NCBI GenBank assembly: GCA_902609095.1
Contig: CACLQQ010000010.1
Coordinates: forward strand, 1 to 49,290
Origin: an uncultured Bacteroidota bacterium
GTDB taxonomy: Bacteria; Bacteroidota; Bacteroidia; Chitinophagales; Saprospiraceae
Direction of reading: 5' to 3'
Length of the DNA: 49,290 nucleotides
In this document: piece by piece, positions 8,747 through 18,621 of the stretch
Layout: every line of letters starts with the position of its first letter
Numbering within the stretch: the stretch's first letter is position 1
Translations under genes and position numbers: made by a program
The notes under the pieces: generated by a model
Seen by the model: only the letters and a program-made list of their open reading frames with translations
Told to the model about the DNA's origin: nothing
Databases searched by the model: none

Positions 8747-11402
8747 ATTTTTGATTATAGCTGTGGCCAGTTTTGCGCTGCCTTCATATCTTTTTGCTCA
8801 ATCTGAACTAAGCTTGTCAGAGTGTGTCACACGGATTGAACAGATATTTGATAAGGCAGTATATGTAGCTCCGACGATAGATCAGGACCTAATATGTAAC
8901 TGTAACCTTGCATTGGGAGATATCGGTACAAGTTTAGATGGCATATTGAGTCCAGTGAGATTAGGGTACATAGAGTATTCGGACTATGCACTTATTCTAT
9001 TAGAAGCCTACAGGATTACCTCGGGAGGCGCGGAGATAAAAGAGGTGATTGCAAATACCAGTGAAATTGAAGAGGAATGGGTACTAATAGGAGAAATTGG
9101 TAGTGACGAAGAGCTTGCTACAGTTAGTGGATATATTAATGATGGCATAGAAGAATCTGGAATAATCGGTGCAACGATCATAATCGAAGGTACCAATGTT
9201 GGAGAGATTTCGAATGATATAGGGCAGTATGAGTTAACACTCCCAAAAGGAAGATATAACTACACGATTAGCGCATTAGGATATGAACTGTCAACGGGGA
9301 GTATAGAGGTTGTAGGTTCGGGTGAATTGGATGTGTTCATGATGAAAGAGGCCATCTCTTTGGATGAGGTGGTTATCAGTGCACAAACAGATGAAACTGG
9401 TGTCAACCAGAAGTTAAGTGGTGTAGAGAAGTTGAGCATACAAGACTTACAGAAATTACCTGCATTAGCAGGTGAGATTGACGTAATACAAAGTATACTT
9501 CTCCTACCGGGAGTAAGTAGTGTTGGGGAAGGTGCTTTAGGTATAAATGTAAGGGGAGGTACTGTTGACCAGAACTTGGTATTGCAAGAAGGCTTAACGC
9601 TATTTAATTCTTCACACTTGTTGGGACTATATTCAGCCTTTCATCCAGATATACTAAAGAGTGTAGAACTCTATAAGGGAAGTATACCAGCTGAGTATGG
9701 AGGAGCATTGTCCTCAGTTCTCAAAGTAGAGATAGCTGATGGTGACTATCAAAAGTTTAGTGGGAAAGGTGGATTAGGGATAATCTCTAATCGTCTGATG
9801 CTGACCACTCCAATTATCAAAGGTAAATCCAGTCTGCTAGTCGCTGGGAGGAGCTCCTATAGTGATTGGATATTCAACTCTCTGAACCTTGTAGAATTAC
9901 AGAATAGTTCAGCACAATTCTACGATGTAACAGCTAAGTATAGCCACCGATTAGGAAATGGGAAGGTTGAGTTGATAGGATATACGAGCTATGATCAATT
10001 CAGGTTTGATGAACGATTCGATTATAGATGGAGTAATCAGGGCCTTAACGCAAACTTTAATTATGCTTTGAGCGATCAAATAAGTTTAGACATTGATGCC
10101 TCATACAGTGATTATCAAAGTACGTGGCACGAAGATGGCCCAAGACTTTTTGAATTGGATAGTGGAATCTCAAAGATCCATGCTAAACCAATCCTAAATA
10201 TTGAAACGGATGATCATTTTATCAATGTGGGATCAGAGATAAATTTCTACGATATAAATCCTGGAGACCTCACGCCAATGAATGCTGAATCTCCAACAGA
10301 GTCCATCCTATTAGAAAATGAGAAGGGTAGAAGTATTGCCTTTTTTATTGAAGATGAATACGATCTCAATGATAAGTTATCTATTTCAGTAGGACTAAGA
10401 TATAATATCAATCAATATCTGGGTCCTCTTACTTACAACACTTATCAAGCCGATGCGCCTATTTTAGAGAGTAATATTACCAGTATCGTAACTGCAACTG
10501 ACGGTAGCGTTATTAGTTCGAAGAATATTCTCGAACCCAGAGCATCTATCAGATATAAGATGTCTGAACGACAATCGATTAAATTGAGCTACGCTAAGAC
10601 GCACCAGTTTGTGAGTTTACTCTCCAATTCTGTGTCAGTGGCGCCGATCGACGTTTGGCAGATTAGTAATGATTACATCCCGTTACAGGAGTCCCGTGGA
10701 TATTCTATAGGCTATGCGGCATTATCCGAAAATGAAATGTGGGATCTTTCAATTGAGGCATTCTATAAAGACATGAACTCTATTATTACCTATAGAGACC
10801 AGGCAGACCTTCTCATCAATGATCAATTAGAAACAGAAGTAACTTCTGGCTTAGGGAGGTCATATGGTGTAGAATTATCAATAGAAAAGAAATTCGGTAG
10901 ACTGGAGGGAAGATTCGGGTATACATATGCGCGTACCTTCAATCGAACAGATAGTCCTTTCCCAGAAGAACAGATTGACAATAATGAGTGGTTCAATGCC
11001 AACTTTGACAAACCACATGATCTAAGTATAACAGGATTATACAAGATTACCCAGAGACATCAATTTTCGGCATCGTTTTCTTACAGCACCGGCAGGCCAA
11101 TAACGGTACCTATTGGAGCTATTAACGTAGGTAATTTGTTTAACATACCGACTTATACAGGACGAAACGATATCAGAATTCCAGATTACCATCGACTTGA
11201 TATCAGTTATACCATTAAGAAGAGCTATAAAAAAGATCAAAGAGTAAGAAGTAGTTGGACGTTTTCCGTATACAACCTGTATGGCAGAAGGAATCCATTC
11301 TCTATATTTTTTACTCAATCACCTACTCAAAGACCTCAGGCCAATCGATTGTCGATTCTTGCCAATCCGGTTCCTTCAATCACCTATAATTTTTCATTCT
11401 GA
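8739..11402 (+). CDS. TonB-dependent receptor with N-terminal STN domain
   Basis: The start at 8739 is preferred to an upstream TTG at 8715 because it places the signal peptide (MNRFLIIAV...YLFAQ) at the N-terminus. The 887 residues comprise an STN-like (secretin/TonB short) domain at about 22-90, a carboxypeptidase regulatory-like domain at 125-210, a plug at 215-330 (SILLLPGV, INVRGGTVDQNLV) and a beta-barrel ending in YNFSF. By family it should import a substrate across the outer membrane using TonB energy. STN domains often signal to a FecR anti-sigma factor, but no FecI/FecR pair is in the window. Overlaps are 8 nt upstream and 1 nt with DUF4249 downstream. The substrate cannot be read from sequence. 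Confidence 0.93.
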   Translation: MNRFLIIAVASFALPSYLFAQSELSLSECVTRIEQIFDKAVYVAPTIDQDLICNCNLALGDIGTSLDGILSPVRLGYIEYSDYALILLEAYRITSGGAEIKEVIANTSEIEEEWVLIGEIGSDEELATVSGYINDGIEESGIIGATIIIEGTNVGEISNDIGQYELTLPKGRYNYTISALGYELSTGSIEVVGSGELDVFMMKEAISLDEVVISAQTDETGVNQKLSGVEKLSIQDLQKLPALAGEIDVIQSILLLPGVSSVGEGALGINVRGGTVDQNLVLQEGLTLFNSSHLLGLYSAFHPDILKSVELYKGSIPAEYGGALSSVLKVEIADGDYQKFSGKGGLGIISNRLMLTTPIIKGKSSLLVAGRSSYSDWIFNSLNLVELQNSSAQFYDVTAKYSHRLGNGKVELIGYTSYDQFRFDERFDYRWSNQGLNANFNYALSDQISLDIDASYSDYQSTWHEDGPRLFELDSGISKIHAKPILNIETDDHFINVGSEINFYDINPGDLTPMNAESPTESILLENEKGRSIAFFIEDEYDLNDKLSISVGLRYNINQYLGPLTYNTYQADAPILESNITSIVTATDGSVISSKNILEPRASIRYKMSERQSIKLSYAKTHQFVSLLSNSVSVAPIDVWQISNDYIPLQESRGYSIGYAALSENEMWDLSIEAFYKDMNSIITYRDQADLLINDQLETEVTSGLGRSYGVELSIEKKFGRLEGRFGYTYARTFNRTDSPFPEEQIDNNEWFNANFDKPHDLSITGLYKITQRHQFSASFSYSTGRPITVPIGAINVGNLFNIPTYTGRNDIRIPDYHRLDISYTIKKSYKKDQRVRSSWTFSVYNLYGRRNPFSIFFTQSPTQRPQANRLSILANPVPSITYNFSF

Positions 11403-12427
11403 TGAGTATAGAACAATATATAATAATAGCGATCTCGGTATTATGTATGTCGGCATGTGTGGATGTTATAGATTTTGATACTCCCGACGCAGAACGTATT
11501 GTAACAATAGATGCATCAATTACAGCGTGGGAACCGGTACATACTGTATTATTATCAAATAGCGGCAGATTTGACATTATAGAAGGTCCAGCTGATTTGG
11601 CGATCGTCGGTGGAACTGTATTTGTAACTGATGGTCAGGGTCAACGGTTTGATTTTGATGAATTGATAGAGGGCGAATATGTAAATACTTCCTTGATCCC
11701 GGTGGCAGGTGGTAGTTATCAATTAACTGTTGAGATTGATGGTGAAGTTTATCAGTCCAACTTTGAGACGATGCCTCAGGCAGTTCCTGTTAGTGAATTA
11801 TCATTTGACTATTTCTCTCGAGACCTTAATAATACTGCAGGTAATTTGGTGCAAGGTGAGTTTGTCAGGGTTAAAGCAAGTTCTAATATTCGAGCTGGTG
11901 AATACCTCAGATATCGAGTAGATGGCACCTATCAGTATAACGAGAGGGCTAGTCCTCGGAATTTGAATCCTCAATTCTGTTATGTTGATGAAACCGTCGA
12001 TATTAATCTCAATGTGATTGCTAATGGTAGTGATTTTACTCAAGGGATCATTAATAACTTGGAGATATTAGAATATGGGGTGGACTATAAGTTTAACCAA
12101 AATTATTGTTTCACCGTAACACAAGGTTCAATTAATGAGGCGGCTTATACCTTTTGGAGAGCTGCAGCTGATGAGTTTGGTCGTACTGGTGATATTTTCG
12201 AAACACCACCTTCACAGTTGCGAGGTAATGTGTTCGGTTCGGGTGATTCTGAAAATGTGATTGGAGTATTTCAATTGATTAATGAATCAAGCGCACAGCT
12301 ATTAATCAATACATCGGAGGTCGGCTTCCCAAGATCTAACTGCTCTTTTAGAGATGAATTTGAAAGTTGTACTAATTGCTTAGTTCTCAATAGAAGTACT
12401 TTAATTAAACCATTATGTTTCGAATAA
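11402..12427 (+). CDS. DUF4249 family lipoprotein
   Basis: The 341-residue product has a lipoprotein signal peptide with lipobox MSAC followed by V-D-V-I-D-F. The N-terminal block that starts ERIVTIDASIT, the Cys-containing C-terminal region (CSFRDEFESCTNC) and the position directly after a TonB receptor are typical of DUF4249. This family is regularly paired with TonB receptors in Bacteroidota and is presumed to be an outer-membrane or surface accessory. Its ATG overlaps the receptor's TGA (TGATG), and its stop overlaps the next start by 13 nt. No biochemical role is established. Confidence 0.88.
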   Translation: MSIEQYIIIAISVLCMSACVDVIDFDTPDAERIVTIDASITAWEPVHTVLLSNSGRFDIIEGPADLAIVGGTVFVTDGQGQRFDFDELIEGEYVNTSLIPVAGGSYQLTVEIDGEVYQSNFETMPQAVPVSELSFDYFSRDLNNTAGNLVQGEFVRVKASSNIRAGEYLRYRVDGTYQYNERASPRNLNPQFCYVDETVDINLNVIANGSDFTQGIINNLEILEYGVDYKFNQNYCFTVTQGSINEAAYTFWRAAADEFGRTGDIFETPPSQLRGNVFGSGDSENVIGVFQLINESSAQLLINTSEVGFPRSNCSFRDEFESCTNCLVLNRSTLIKPLCFE

Positions 12428-13878
12428 TTATTCTCAACATCTTATTGATTTCCACTCAGCTCTTATTCGGACAGGCTGGCTCTATTTATACTGATAAGCC
12501 ATTCTATTTTGAAGGAGACCAAATCAACTATAGCTATAATGGTTCGACATCAATAATTGTTGAAATATATGATCAGAACGGGATCGTTGATCGGGAGCTA
12601 AGTTTATTGAGCCCGGCATCAGGTGAGCTTCAATTGTCTGAGAATAAAAATAGTCAATGGGTTTTGCTTCGAGCCTATCAGTGGAATGCAGAAGCCAGCG
12701 TGCACTTGGTGGAGCAGCGATTTATTCCAGTTTATGGTTCTGATGTAATTAATGATATCAAGATTGATCTAACTGCCATGAATCAGGGCAATATCGCATC
12801 ACACCATAATGCAGGTAGTTCAATTGATATCAACCTGCCAGGCAGCAGAGATTCTTGGATTTTGAGTGCCGCTTATGCAGAGGTGACAGATGAGATTTAT
12901 AAGGATTACCCCTACGGTGTATCCTACTACGCTGATGCCTTAACTGAGGAAGCCATAAATATAGCTGTTGAAGTGCCTAATAACCATAGCAATGGTCTTC
13001 ATGGGTTGTTTAACTTATCAACGGGTCAGACCACTTTTGGTCGTGTTAAAGGAGATGGTACAATCTTGATGGTTCCTCTCTATACCACTAAAGATGATTT
13101 AAATGGATTGTGGAGTATGATCACGGTTCCAAGTATTGGATCAGTACAGGCATCAACACCTGTATTTATATCCAGTAATAGATTTCTTGATCTGCCTAAT
13201 TGGCCCAGTACTTCGCCGGCTAAAGTGGAGAACTTAGGGGCCTTATATAGAGATCATTTAGAGTTGCGCCAAATTAATATGGTTTTTGCTAATAAACTCG
13301 CAGCTCAGATGGAAAGCAGCCCACTAAGTTCTATAGAGCCTGACCGAAGTTTCAGAGTAGAAGATTTTGTCAGGTTCCAAACAACTAAGGAGTTTTTTGA
13401 AGAGGTGGTATCCGCTTCTAAAGTAATAGAGAAAGATGGCCTATTAGATGTCAGATTATTAGCTAATAATAAGAAGTATGCCGATGCTGCACCACTTACA
13501 ATCTATAATGGTCGGATCTGTGGTGATATAAATGAGATTCTTAATTCCAAGATTGATGAGGTTACCGTTTATTTTAAGACGCAACGTCTATTGGAGGAAT
13601 TTGGAATAACAGGACGTAATGGAGTAATGATAGTTAATTCTGAAGAGAATAACATATGTTCAAATTCCTCAATCGAACTGCTTGATAGTTCTACTGATCT
13701 CAAGAATCACAATGTTTTTTTCAATCATGTATTGATACGTGAGGAGTCCTCAGGCAGTACCAATCGCTATCGATTCAATGACCTCAGGAATACTTATGTC
13801 CAAATTTCTATCGATCGAAAAGGGAATGTGCTAAAAGGAAATGTATTCTATAAGGCAACAGGTAAAAATCTGAAGTAG
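12415..13878 (+). CDS. Secreted protein with MG2-like N-terminal domain
   Basis: This 487-residue protein has a cleavable signal peptide ending LLFGQ. It starts with a segment resembling macroglobulin MG2 domains (TDKPFYFEGDQINYSY, followed by the VEIYDQNG pattern). MG2-like domains of this kind occur in periplasmic or surface proteins next to TonB receptors in Bacteroidota. The remainder (residues 120-487) is not recognised; no thioester or protease motif is seen. It ends the seven-gene overlapping run and overlaps the DUF4249 gene by 13 nt. A role in stabilising or processing cargo of the receptor is speculative. Confidence 0.78.
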   Translation: MFRIIILNILLISTQLLFGQAGSIYTDKPFYFEGDQINYSYNGSTSIIVEIYDQNGIVDRELSLLSPASGELQLSENKNSQWVLLRAYQWNAEASVHLVEQRFIPVYGSDVINDIKIDLTAMNQGNIASHHNAGSSIDINLPGSRDSWILSAAYAEVTDEIYKDYPYGVSYYADALTEEAINIAVEVPNNHSNGLHGLFNLSTGQTTFGRVKGDGTILMVPLYTTKDDLNGLWSMITVPSIGSVQASTPVFISSNRFLDLPNWPSTSPAKVENLGALYRDHLELRQINMVFANKLAAQMESSPLSSIEPDRSFRVEDFVRFQTTKEFFEEVVSASKVIEKDGLLDVRLLANNKKYADAAPLTIYNGRICGDINEILNSKIDEVTVYFKTQRLLEEFGITGRNGVMIVNSEENNICSNSSIELLDSSTDLKNHNVFFNHVLIREESSGSTNRYRFNDLRNTYVQISIDRKGNVLKGNVFYKATGKNLK

Positions 13879-13968
13879 TAACGTCACCAATCATTCAGAT
13901 AGATTATTCTTGTCTTTCATTTTTGTAGGTAGACTTTATCCCTTATCTTAATAGGATTGAGTAGAACT

Positions 13969-16900
13969 ATGATAGATGGAATAGCTAACTTGAAAACTCT
14001 CTTTTTTCTCTTTGTATTATTGCACTCATGTCAGAGTATATATGAGGATATATCAATAGATCCTTCTGATCTTCCAGAAGTAGTTGATTATAATTTCCAT
14101 GTAAAGCCAATCCTATCAGATAGGTGTTTTAATTGTCATGGTCCTGATGAAGAGTCTCGTAAAGCTAATTTAAGACTTGATATTGAAGACTGGGCTAAAG
14201 GGAAATTAGCCGGAGGACAAGGAAGAGCAATTGTGGCTGGTAATGCCAAGTCAAGTGAATTGATCAAGCGCCTTCTTTATCACGATCCAGACTTAGTAAT
14301 GCCACCACCTGAATCTAACCTCTCATTAACACCATATGAAGTAGGTATCCTCGCTAAATGGATAGACCAAGGAGCTGAGTGGAAAACTCATTGGGCCTTT
14401 GTAAAACCTTCTAAACCAGAAGTTCCTAACAGTTCTCAATACATGGCTTCCAATGAAATAGATTATTTCATCCATGAAAAGCTATCTGATACTGAACTCT
14501 CTCCTCTAGAAGAGGCAAAGAAGGAAACGTTGTTGCGTAGGGTATATTTTGATTTAACGGGATTGCCACCATCCCCATCAGATATAAGAGATTTTTTAGA
14601 CAGTGATGACCCTAATGCTTACGAGCATATAGTAGATCAACTATTGTCAAGTACAGCATCTGCAGAGCGATTGACAACGGAATGGTTAGATGTCGCAAGG
14701 TATGCAGATTCCCATGGATTGCATGCTGATGGTTATCGTATGATGTGGCCTTGGAGAGATTGGGTGATAAAGGCATTTGAGAGTAACATGCCCTACGATC
14801 AGTTCATCACTAAACAGTTAGCAGGTGACCTCCTACCTAATGCTACTAAAGAAGATATTCTTGCCACAGCATTCAATAGGAATCATGCGATGACTGCAGA
14901 GGGAGGAGCAATAGATGAAGAATGGAGACTTAACTATGTATGGGATCGTACCGAAACAATGTCAACAGCATTAATGGGCCTTACAATGGGTTGTGCCAAG
15001 TGTCATGATCACAAGTATGACCCATTCAGTCAAAAGGAATATTTTGAGCTGACTGCATTTTTCAACAATGTACATGAGCTGGGGATGACTGGCGATGATG
15101 GTAATTATGGCCCTATGTTATTGCTCACCACTCCTGAGCAAGAGGCATCTATTGCTCAGGTTAATGCCTCAATTAAGGAGAAGTTAACTGAATTAGAAAA
15201 TCAAAATTTTGATATCGATCAGGTAGAAGCTTACATCAATGGCTTAGGTGGCTCCTCTCCTCAGCGCATAGGACACTATCCTCTGGATCGAGTCAATACT
15301 AAGGTTGATGACAATGGAAACAAACGATTATATTTTGACAATAATAGGCAGATTACATCTCAAGGTACGGATAGATTAGTCTCAGGTCTCAATGGGATGG
15401 CGATACAGTTTACTAAAGATTATAATGAGCTTCACATTGATGATTTGAAACCATTTGGTGGTTTGTCCCCATTCTCTGTAGGCATGTGGATCAAGACCAG
15501 TCAATTGGACTCTTCCAAGACACAAACCTTGATTGGTAATACGGGTGAGAAGAATAATTTCTGGAGGGGATGGGATTTCTATTTGGATGGTCAAAACCAC
15601 CTGAATGTTCGATTGATTCACTCCTTGCCTCACAATTACATCCATGTTACGAGTGAAGAGGCTGTTGATATTGAAACATGGACTCATGTTGCATTTACAT
15701 ATGACGGGACTCAGCGAGCAAAGGGACTTCGGGTATTGATGAACGGCACACCTCAAGAGAAGAATATAGAGTTCGATAATTTGTATAAGGATATATATCC
15801 GATTCAGGTCGCTTCTCATGTACCATTTGATAGACCATTGCGAATCGGTAAGTCTTATCGGAATTATACTGGTGAGAACGGTATCTATTATGGCCTCATA
15901 GATGATATCAGTGTATATAAAGAAGAGATGTCGCCATATGAGCTCAGTATAGATGCGGGATTAAATGTTCAAGGAATAAAAGATGCCGTAACAAATAGAA
16001 AAGATTCTAAATACGCTAATCTTAAGAATGAACTAAAATCTCTACTCAGTGAAAGAAATAAGATCATTGATCCAATTGATGAAATCATGGTCATGAGAGA
16101 ACGAGAGACTCCTCGTACGACTTATGCGTATAATCGAGGGGAGTACCTACACCCAATGTATGAGGTAGAGGCCAGCACTCCTGAGGTGTTATTAGGCCTT
16201 GGAGATTACCCTCAGAATCGCTTAGGATTATCACAATGGTTGTTTGATCCTGACAACCCTTTAACGGCTCGGGTCACGGTAAATCGGTATTGGCAATTGA
16301 TCTTTGGGAGAGGACTGGTCACCACTCCAGAAGACTTTGGAGTTCAAGGATCGCTACCGACCCATCCAAGGCTTTTAGATTGGTTATCTACCAGTTTTAT
16401 TGAGTCCGGATGGGATATCAGAGCACTATTGAAGAAAATGGTGATGAGCAGTACCTATAGGCAATCATCGATTGGTTCAGAGAAGGATATGCAGATTGAT
16501 CCTGAAAACAACTACTACGCTCGAGGAGGAAGCTATAGACGTTCTGCTGAAATGATAAGGGATAATGCATTAGTTGCTAGTGGATTGTTAGCCGCAGATA
16601 TTGGTGGTGAAAGTGTTAAGCCTTATCAACCAGAAGGTCTCTGGATAGAGAAAGGAAATTTCTCACGAATCTTATTGAGATATCATGCAGACCAGGGCGA
16701 TAGTCTATATAGAAGGAGCCTATATACATTTGTCAAGAGAACATCACCGCATCCTATGATGACAACCTTTGATGCGCCTAATCGAGAAGTCTGTACTGTG
16801 AAGAGAGAAATTACTAATACGCCCTTACAGGCACTGGTCCTCTTGAATGATCCTCAGTTCGTTGAGGCTGCCAAAGTAATGGCACAGCGTATCCAATATG

Positions 16901-17166
16901 AAGGTGGCGATTCAATAGAGCAGCAGATCAGTTATGCGTATCTGTGTGCCTTAGGTAGGCAGCCTGATGATGATGAATTGAGAATTACAATGAATCTATT
17001 TAAGGATCAGCATGAGTTTTATGAACAAAACAAGAGGGATGCTGCGTCATTCTTGAATATTGGAGATTATGAGTTAGACCCCAAGCTGGATTTAGAAAGA
17101 ACAGCTGCCCTTGCTGTTGTTTCTAATACACTCTTAAATCATGATGAAAGCTATATAAAGAGATAA
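13969..17166 (+). CDS. Multi-domain haem c lipoprotein: PSCyt1-DUF1549-LamG-DUF1553
   Basis: The ATG at 13969 gives a signal peptide with lipobox LHSC; an in-frame TTG lies 12 nt upstream. The 1065 residues contain a planctomycete-type cytochrome domain with CFNCH at 53-57. DUF1549 follows at about 158-370 with a second CAKCH motif near 343, then a LamG-like concanavalin fold at about 475-660 and DUF1553 at about 710-1030 (RVTVNRYWQ, GRGLV and TNTPLQAL motifs). The family is found beside DUF1501 proteins and its reaction is unknown. Two CxxCH sites imply covalent haem outside the cytoplasm. A 90-nt gap separates it from the array upstream; a near-consensus CATTTTTG (-7-like) occurs at 13918 without a clear -33 box. 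The next gene starts 1 nt downstream. Confidence 0.92.
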   Translation: MIDGIANLKTLFFLFVLLHSCQSIYEDISIDPSDLPEVVDYNFHVKPILSDRCFNCHGPDEESRKANLRLDIEDWAKGKLAGGQGRAIVAGNAKSSELIKRLLYHDPDLVMPPPESNLSLTPYEVGILAKWIDQGAEWKTHWAFVKPSKPEVPNSSQYMASNEIDYFIHEKLSDTELSPLEEAKKETLLRRVYFDLTGLPPSPSDIRDFLDSDDPNAYEHIVDQLLSSTASAERLTTEWLDVARYADSHGLHADGYRMMWPWRDWVIKAFESNMPYDQFITKQLAGDLLPNATKEDILATAFNRNHAMTAEGGAIDEEWRLNYVWDRTETMSTALMGLTMGCAKCHDHKYDPFSQKEYFELTAFFNNVHELGMTGDDGNYGPMLLLTTPEQEASIAQVNASIKEKLTELENQNFDIDQVEAYINGLGGSSPQRIGHYPLDRVNTKVDDNGNKRLYFDNNRQITSQGTDRLVSGLNGMAIQFTKDYNELHIDDLKPFGGLSPFSVGMWIKTSQLDSSKTQTLIGNTGEKNNFWRGWDFYLDGQNHLNVRLIHSLPHNYIHVTSEEAVDIETWTHVAFTYDGTQRAKGLRVLMNGTPQEKNIEFDNLYKDIYPIQVASHVPFDRPLRIGKSYRNYTGENGIYYGLIDDISVYKEEMSPYELSIDAGLNVQGIKDAVTNRKDSKYANLKNELKSLLSERNKIIDPIDEIMVMRERETPRTTYAYNRGEYLHPMYEVEASTPEVLLGLGDYPQNRLGLSQWLFDPDNPLTARVTVNRYWQLIFGRGLVTTPEDFGVQGSLPTHPRLLDWLSTSFIESGWDIRALLKKMVMSSTYRQSSIGSEKDMQIDPENNYYARGGSYRRSAEMIRDNALVASGLLAADIGGESVKPYQPEGLWIEKGNFSRILLRYHADQGDSLYRRSLYTFVKRTSPHPMMTTFDAPNREVCTVKREITNTPLQALVLLNDPQFVEAAKVMAQRIQYEGGDSIEQQISYAYLCALGRQPDDDELRITMNLFKDQHEFYEQNKRDAASFLNIGDYELDPKLDLERTAALAVVSNTLLNHDESYIKR

Positions 17167-17167
17167 T

Positions 17168-18616
17168 ATGTGTGACTATTCTTGCCATAATTATAAACAA
17201 CAGTTTACACGACGAGATTTTTTAAGTAAATCAAGTTTAGGCTTAGGAGCATTTGCCATGGGGAGTTTGTTAGACCCAGATTTACTGGCTCGTGGTAGGA
17301 ATCTGCTGGGTAGAGTGCCTGGTCCTCATTTCATGCCGAAAGCAAAGAGGGTTATATATCTATTCCAAAGCGGTGGTCCATCACATTTAGAGCTATTTGA
17401 TTATAAGCCACTTCTCAATAAGCTGAACGGTCAGGAAATTCCAAATGATATAGTTGGTGGGCAGCGACTGACTGGGATGTCGGCTGGACAAGGGTCTTTT
17501 CCATTAGTAGGAAGTCAGTTTGCATTCAAGCAACATGGTGAAAGTGGAGCATGGGTTAGTGAACTTATGCCATACACCGCCTCCATCGTTGATGATTTAT
17601 GCTTTATCAAATCAATGCATACTGACGCAATTAATCATGATCCTGCTGCAACGTTTATACAGACAGGTTCGCAATTGCCTGGAAGACCATCATTGGGCGC
17701 TTGGTTAAGTTATGGATTAGGTAGTGATAATCAGAATTTGCCCTCTTTCGTTGTATTAGTGACCAAGGATAAATTAGGTCAGCCCTTGTACTCTCGGCTA
17801 TGGGGTAATGGATTTTTACCATCCAGATTTCAGGGCGTTCAGTTTAGAGCTGGTAAGAACCCAGTATTATATCTGAACAATCCGCCAGGTGTCACAGAGT
17901 CAAGTAGAGAGAATCAACTAAAATATCTGCAGGAATTAGAGGAGATCAATGCTGCCAAGACATTGGATCCTGAGATTGAATCCCGCATGAAGCAGTATGA
18001 GATGGCTTTTAAGATGCAGTCTTCAGTACCTGGCATCATGAACGTAGAGAAGGAGCCAGACTATATATACGATATGTATGGTCCCGATGCCAAGAAGCCT
18101 GGCACTTATGCTGCTAATGCTTTATTGGCACGGAGACTGATAGAGAAAGGAGTGAAATGTGTCCAACTCTATCATCAAGGATGGGATCAACATGGCAATT
18201 TACCTAAGGCCATTAGGACTCAGTGTATGGAGACAGATCAGCCTACAGCAGCTCTTATCTTGGATTTAAAACAGAGAGGCTTATTAGAGGACACCCTGGT
18301 GGTGTGGGGAGGAGAGTTTGGGAGAACCAGCTATACGCAAGGTCAATTAACACCTACAAACTATGGTAGAGACCATCATCCTAAGTGTTTCACAATGTTC
18401 ATGGCTGGTGCTGGAGTGAAAGTTGGAATGAGTTATGGAGCTACAGATGACTTTGGCTATAATATTGCAGATTCTCCAGTACATGTTCACGATCTACAGG
18501 CCACTATCTTACACCAACTGGGCATCGATCATGAGAGATTAATCTATAAACATCAAGGCAGGCGCTATCGATTAACAGATCAATTTGGTCATGTTGTGCA
18601 TGACATATTAGCATAG
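17168..18616 (+). CDS. Tat-exported DUF1501 protein
   Basis: The 482-residue protein begins with a twin-arginine signal (TRRDFLSKSSLGLGAF, arginines at 15-16), so it is exported folded. The body matches DUF1501, an alkaline-phosphatase-superfamily-like group: SGGPSHLELFD near the start, HTDAINHDP, QGWDQHGN, GGEFGRT and GRDHHP. These histidine- and aspartate-rich blocks suggest metal binding, as in sulfatase or phosphatase folds; the substrate is unknown. It lies 1 nt after the DUF1553 gene and 5 nt before the DUF2231 gene. DUF1553 and DUF1501 genes are routinely adjacent and probably act together. Confidence 0.93.
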   Translation: MCDYSCHNYKQQFTRRDFLSKSSLGLGAFAMGSLLDPDLLARGRNLLGRVPGPHFMPKAKRVIYLFQSGGPSHLELFDYKPLLNKLNGQEIPNDIVGGQRLTGMSAGQGSFPLVGSQFAFKQHGESGAWVSELMPYTASIVDDLCFIKSMHTDAINHDPAATFIQTGSQLPGRPSLGAWLSYGLGSDNQNLPSFVVLVTKDKLGQPLYSRLWGNGFLPSRFQGVQFRAGKNPVLYLNNPPGVTESSRENQLKYLQELEEINAAKTLDPEIESRMKQYEMAFKMQSSVPGIMNVEKEPDYIYDMYGPDAKKPGTYAANALLARRLIEKGVKCVQLYHQGWDQHGNLPKAIRTQCMETDQPTAALILDLKQRGLLEDTLVVWGGEFGRTSYTQGQLTPTNYGRDHHPKCFTMFMAGAGVKVGMSYGATDDFGYNIADSPVHVHDLQATILHQLGIDHERLIYKHQGRRYRLTDQFGHVVHDILA

Positions 18617-18621
18617 GCATC

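Noticed and set aside
13879-13968. Clear promoter between the two plus-strand gene groups
   Set aside because: A CATTTTTG -7-like box exists at 13918 but no TTG lies at the right distance, so it is mentioned only in the gene entry.
15382-15819. 145-codon open frame on the minus strand inside the DUF1553 gene
   Set aside because: It lies wholly within a well-supported gene, shows no signal or domain and has shadow-like composition.
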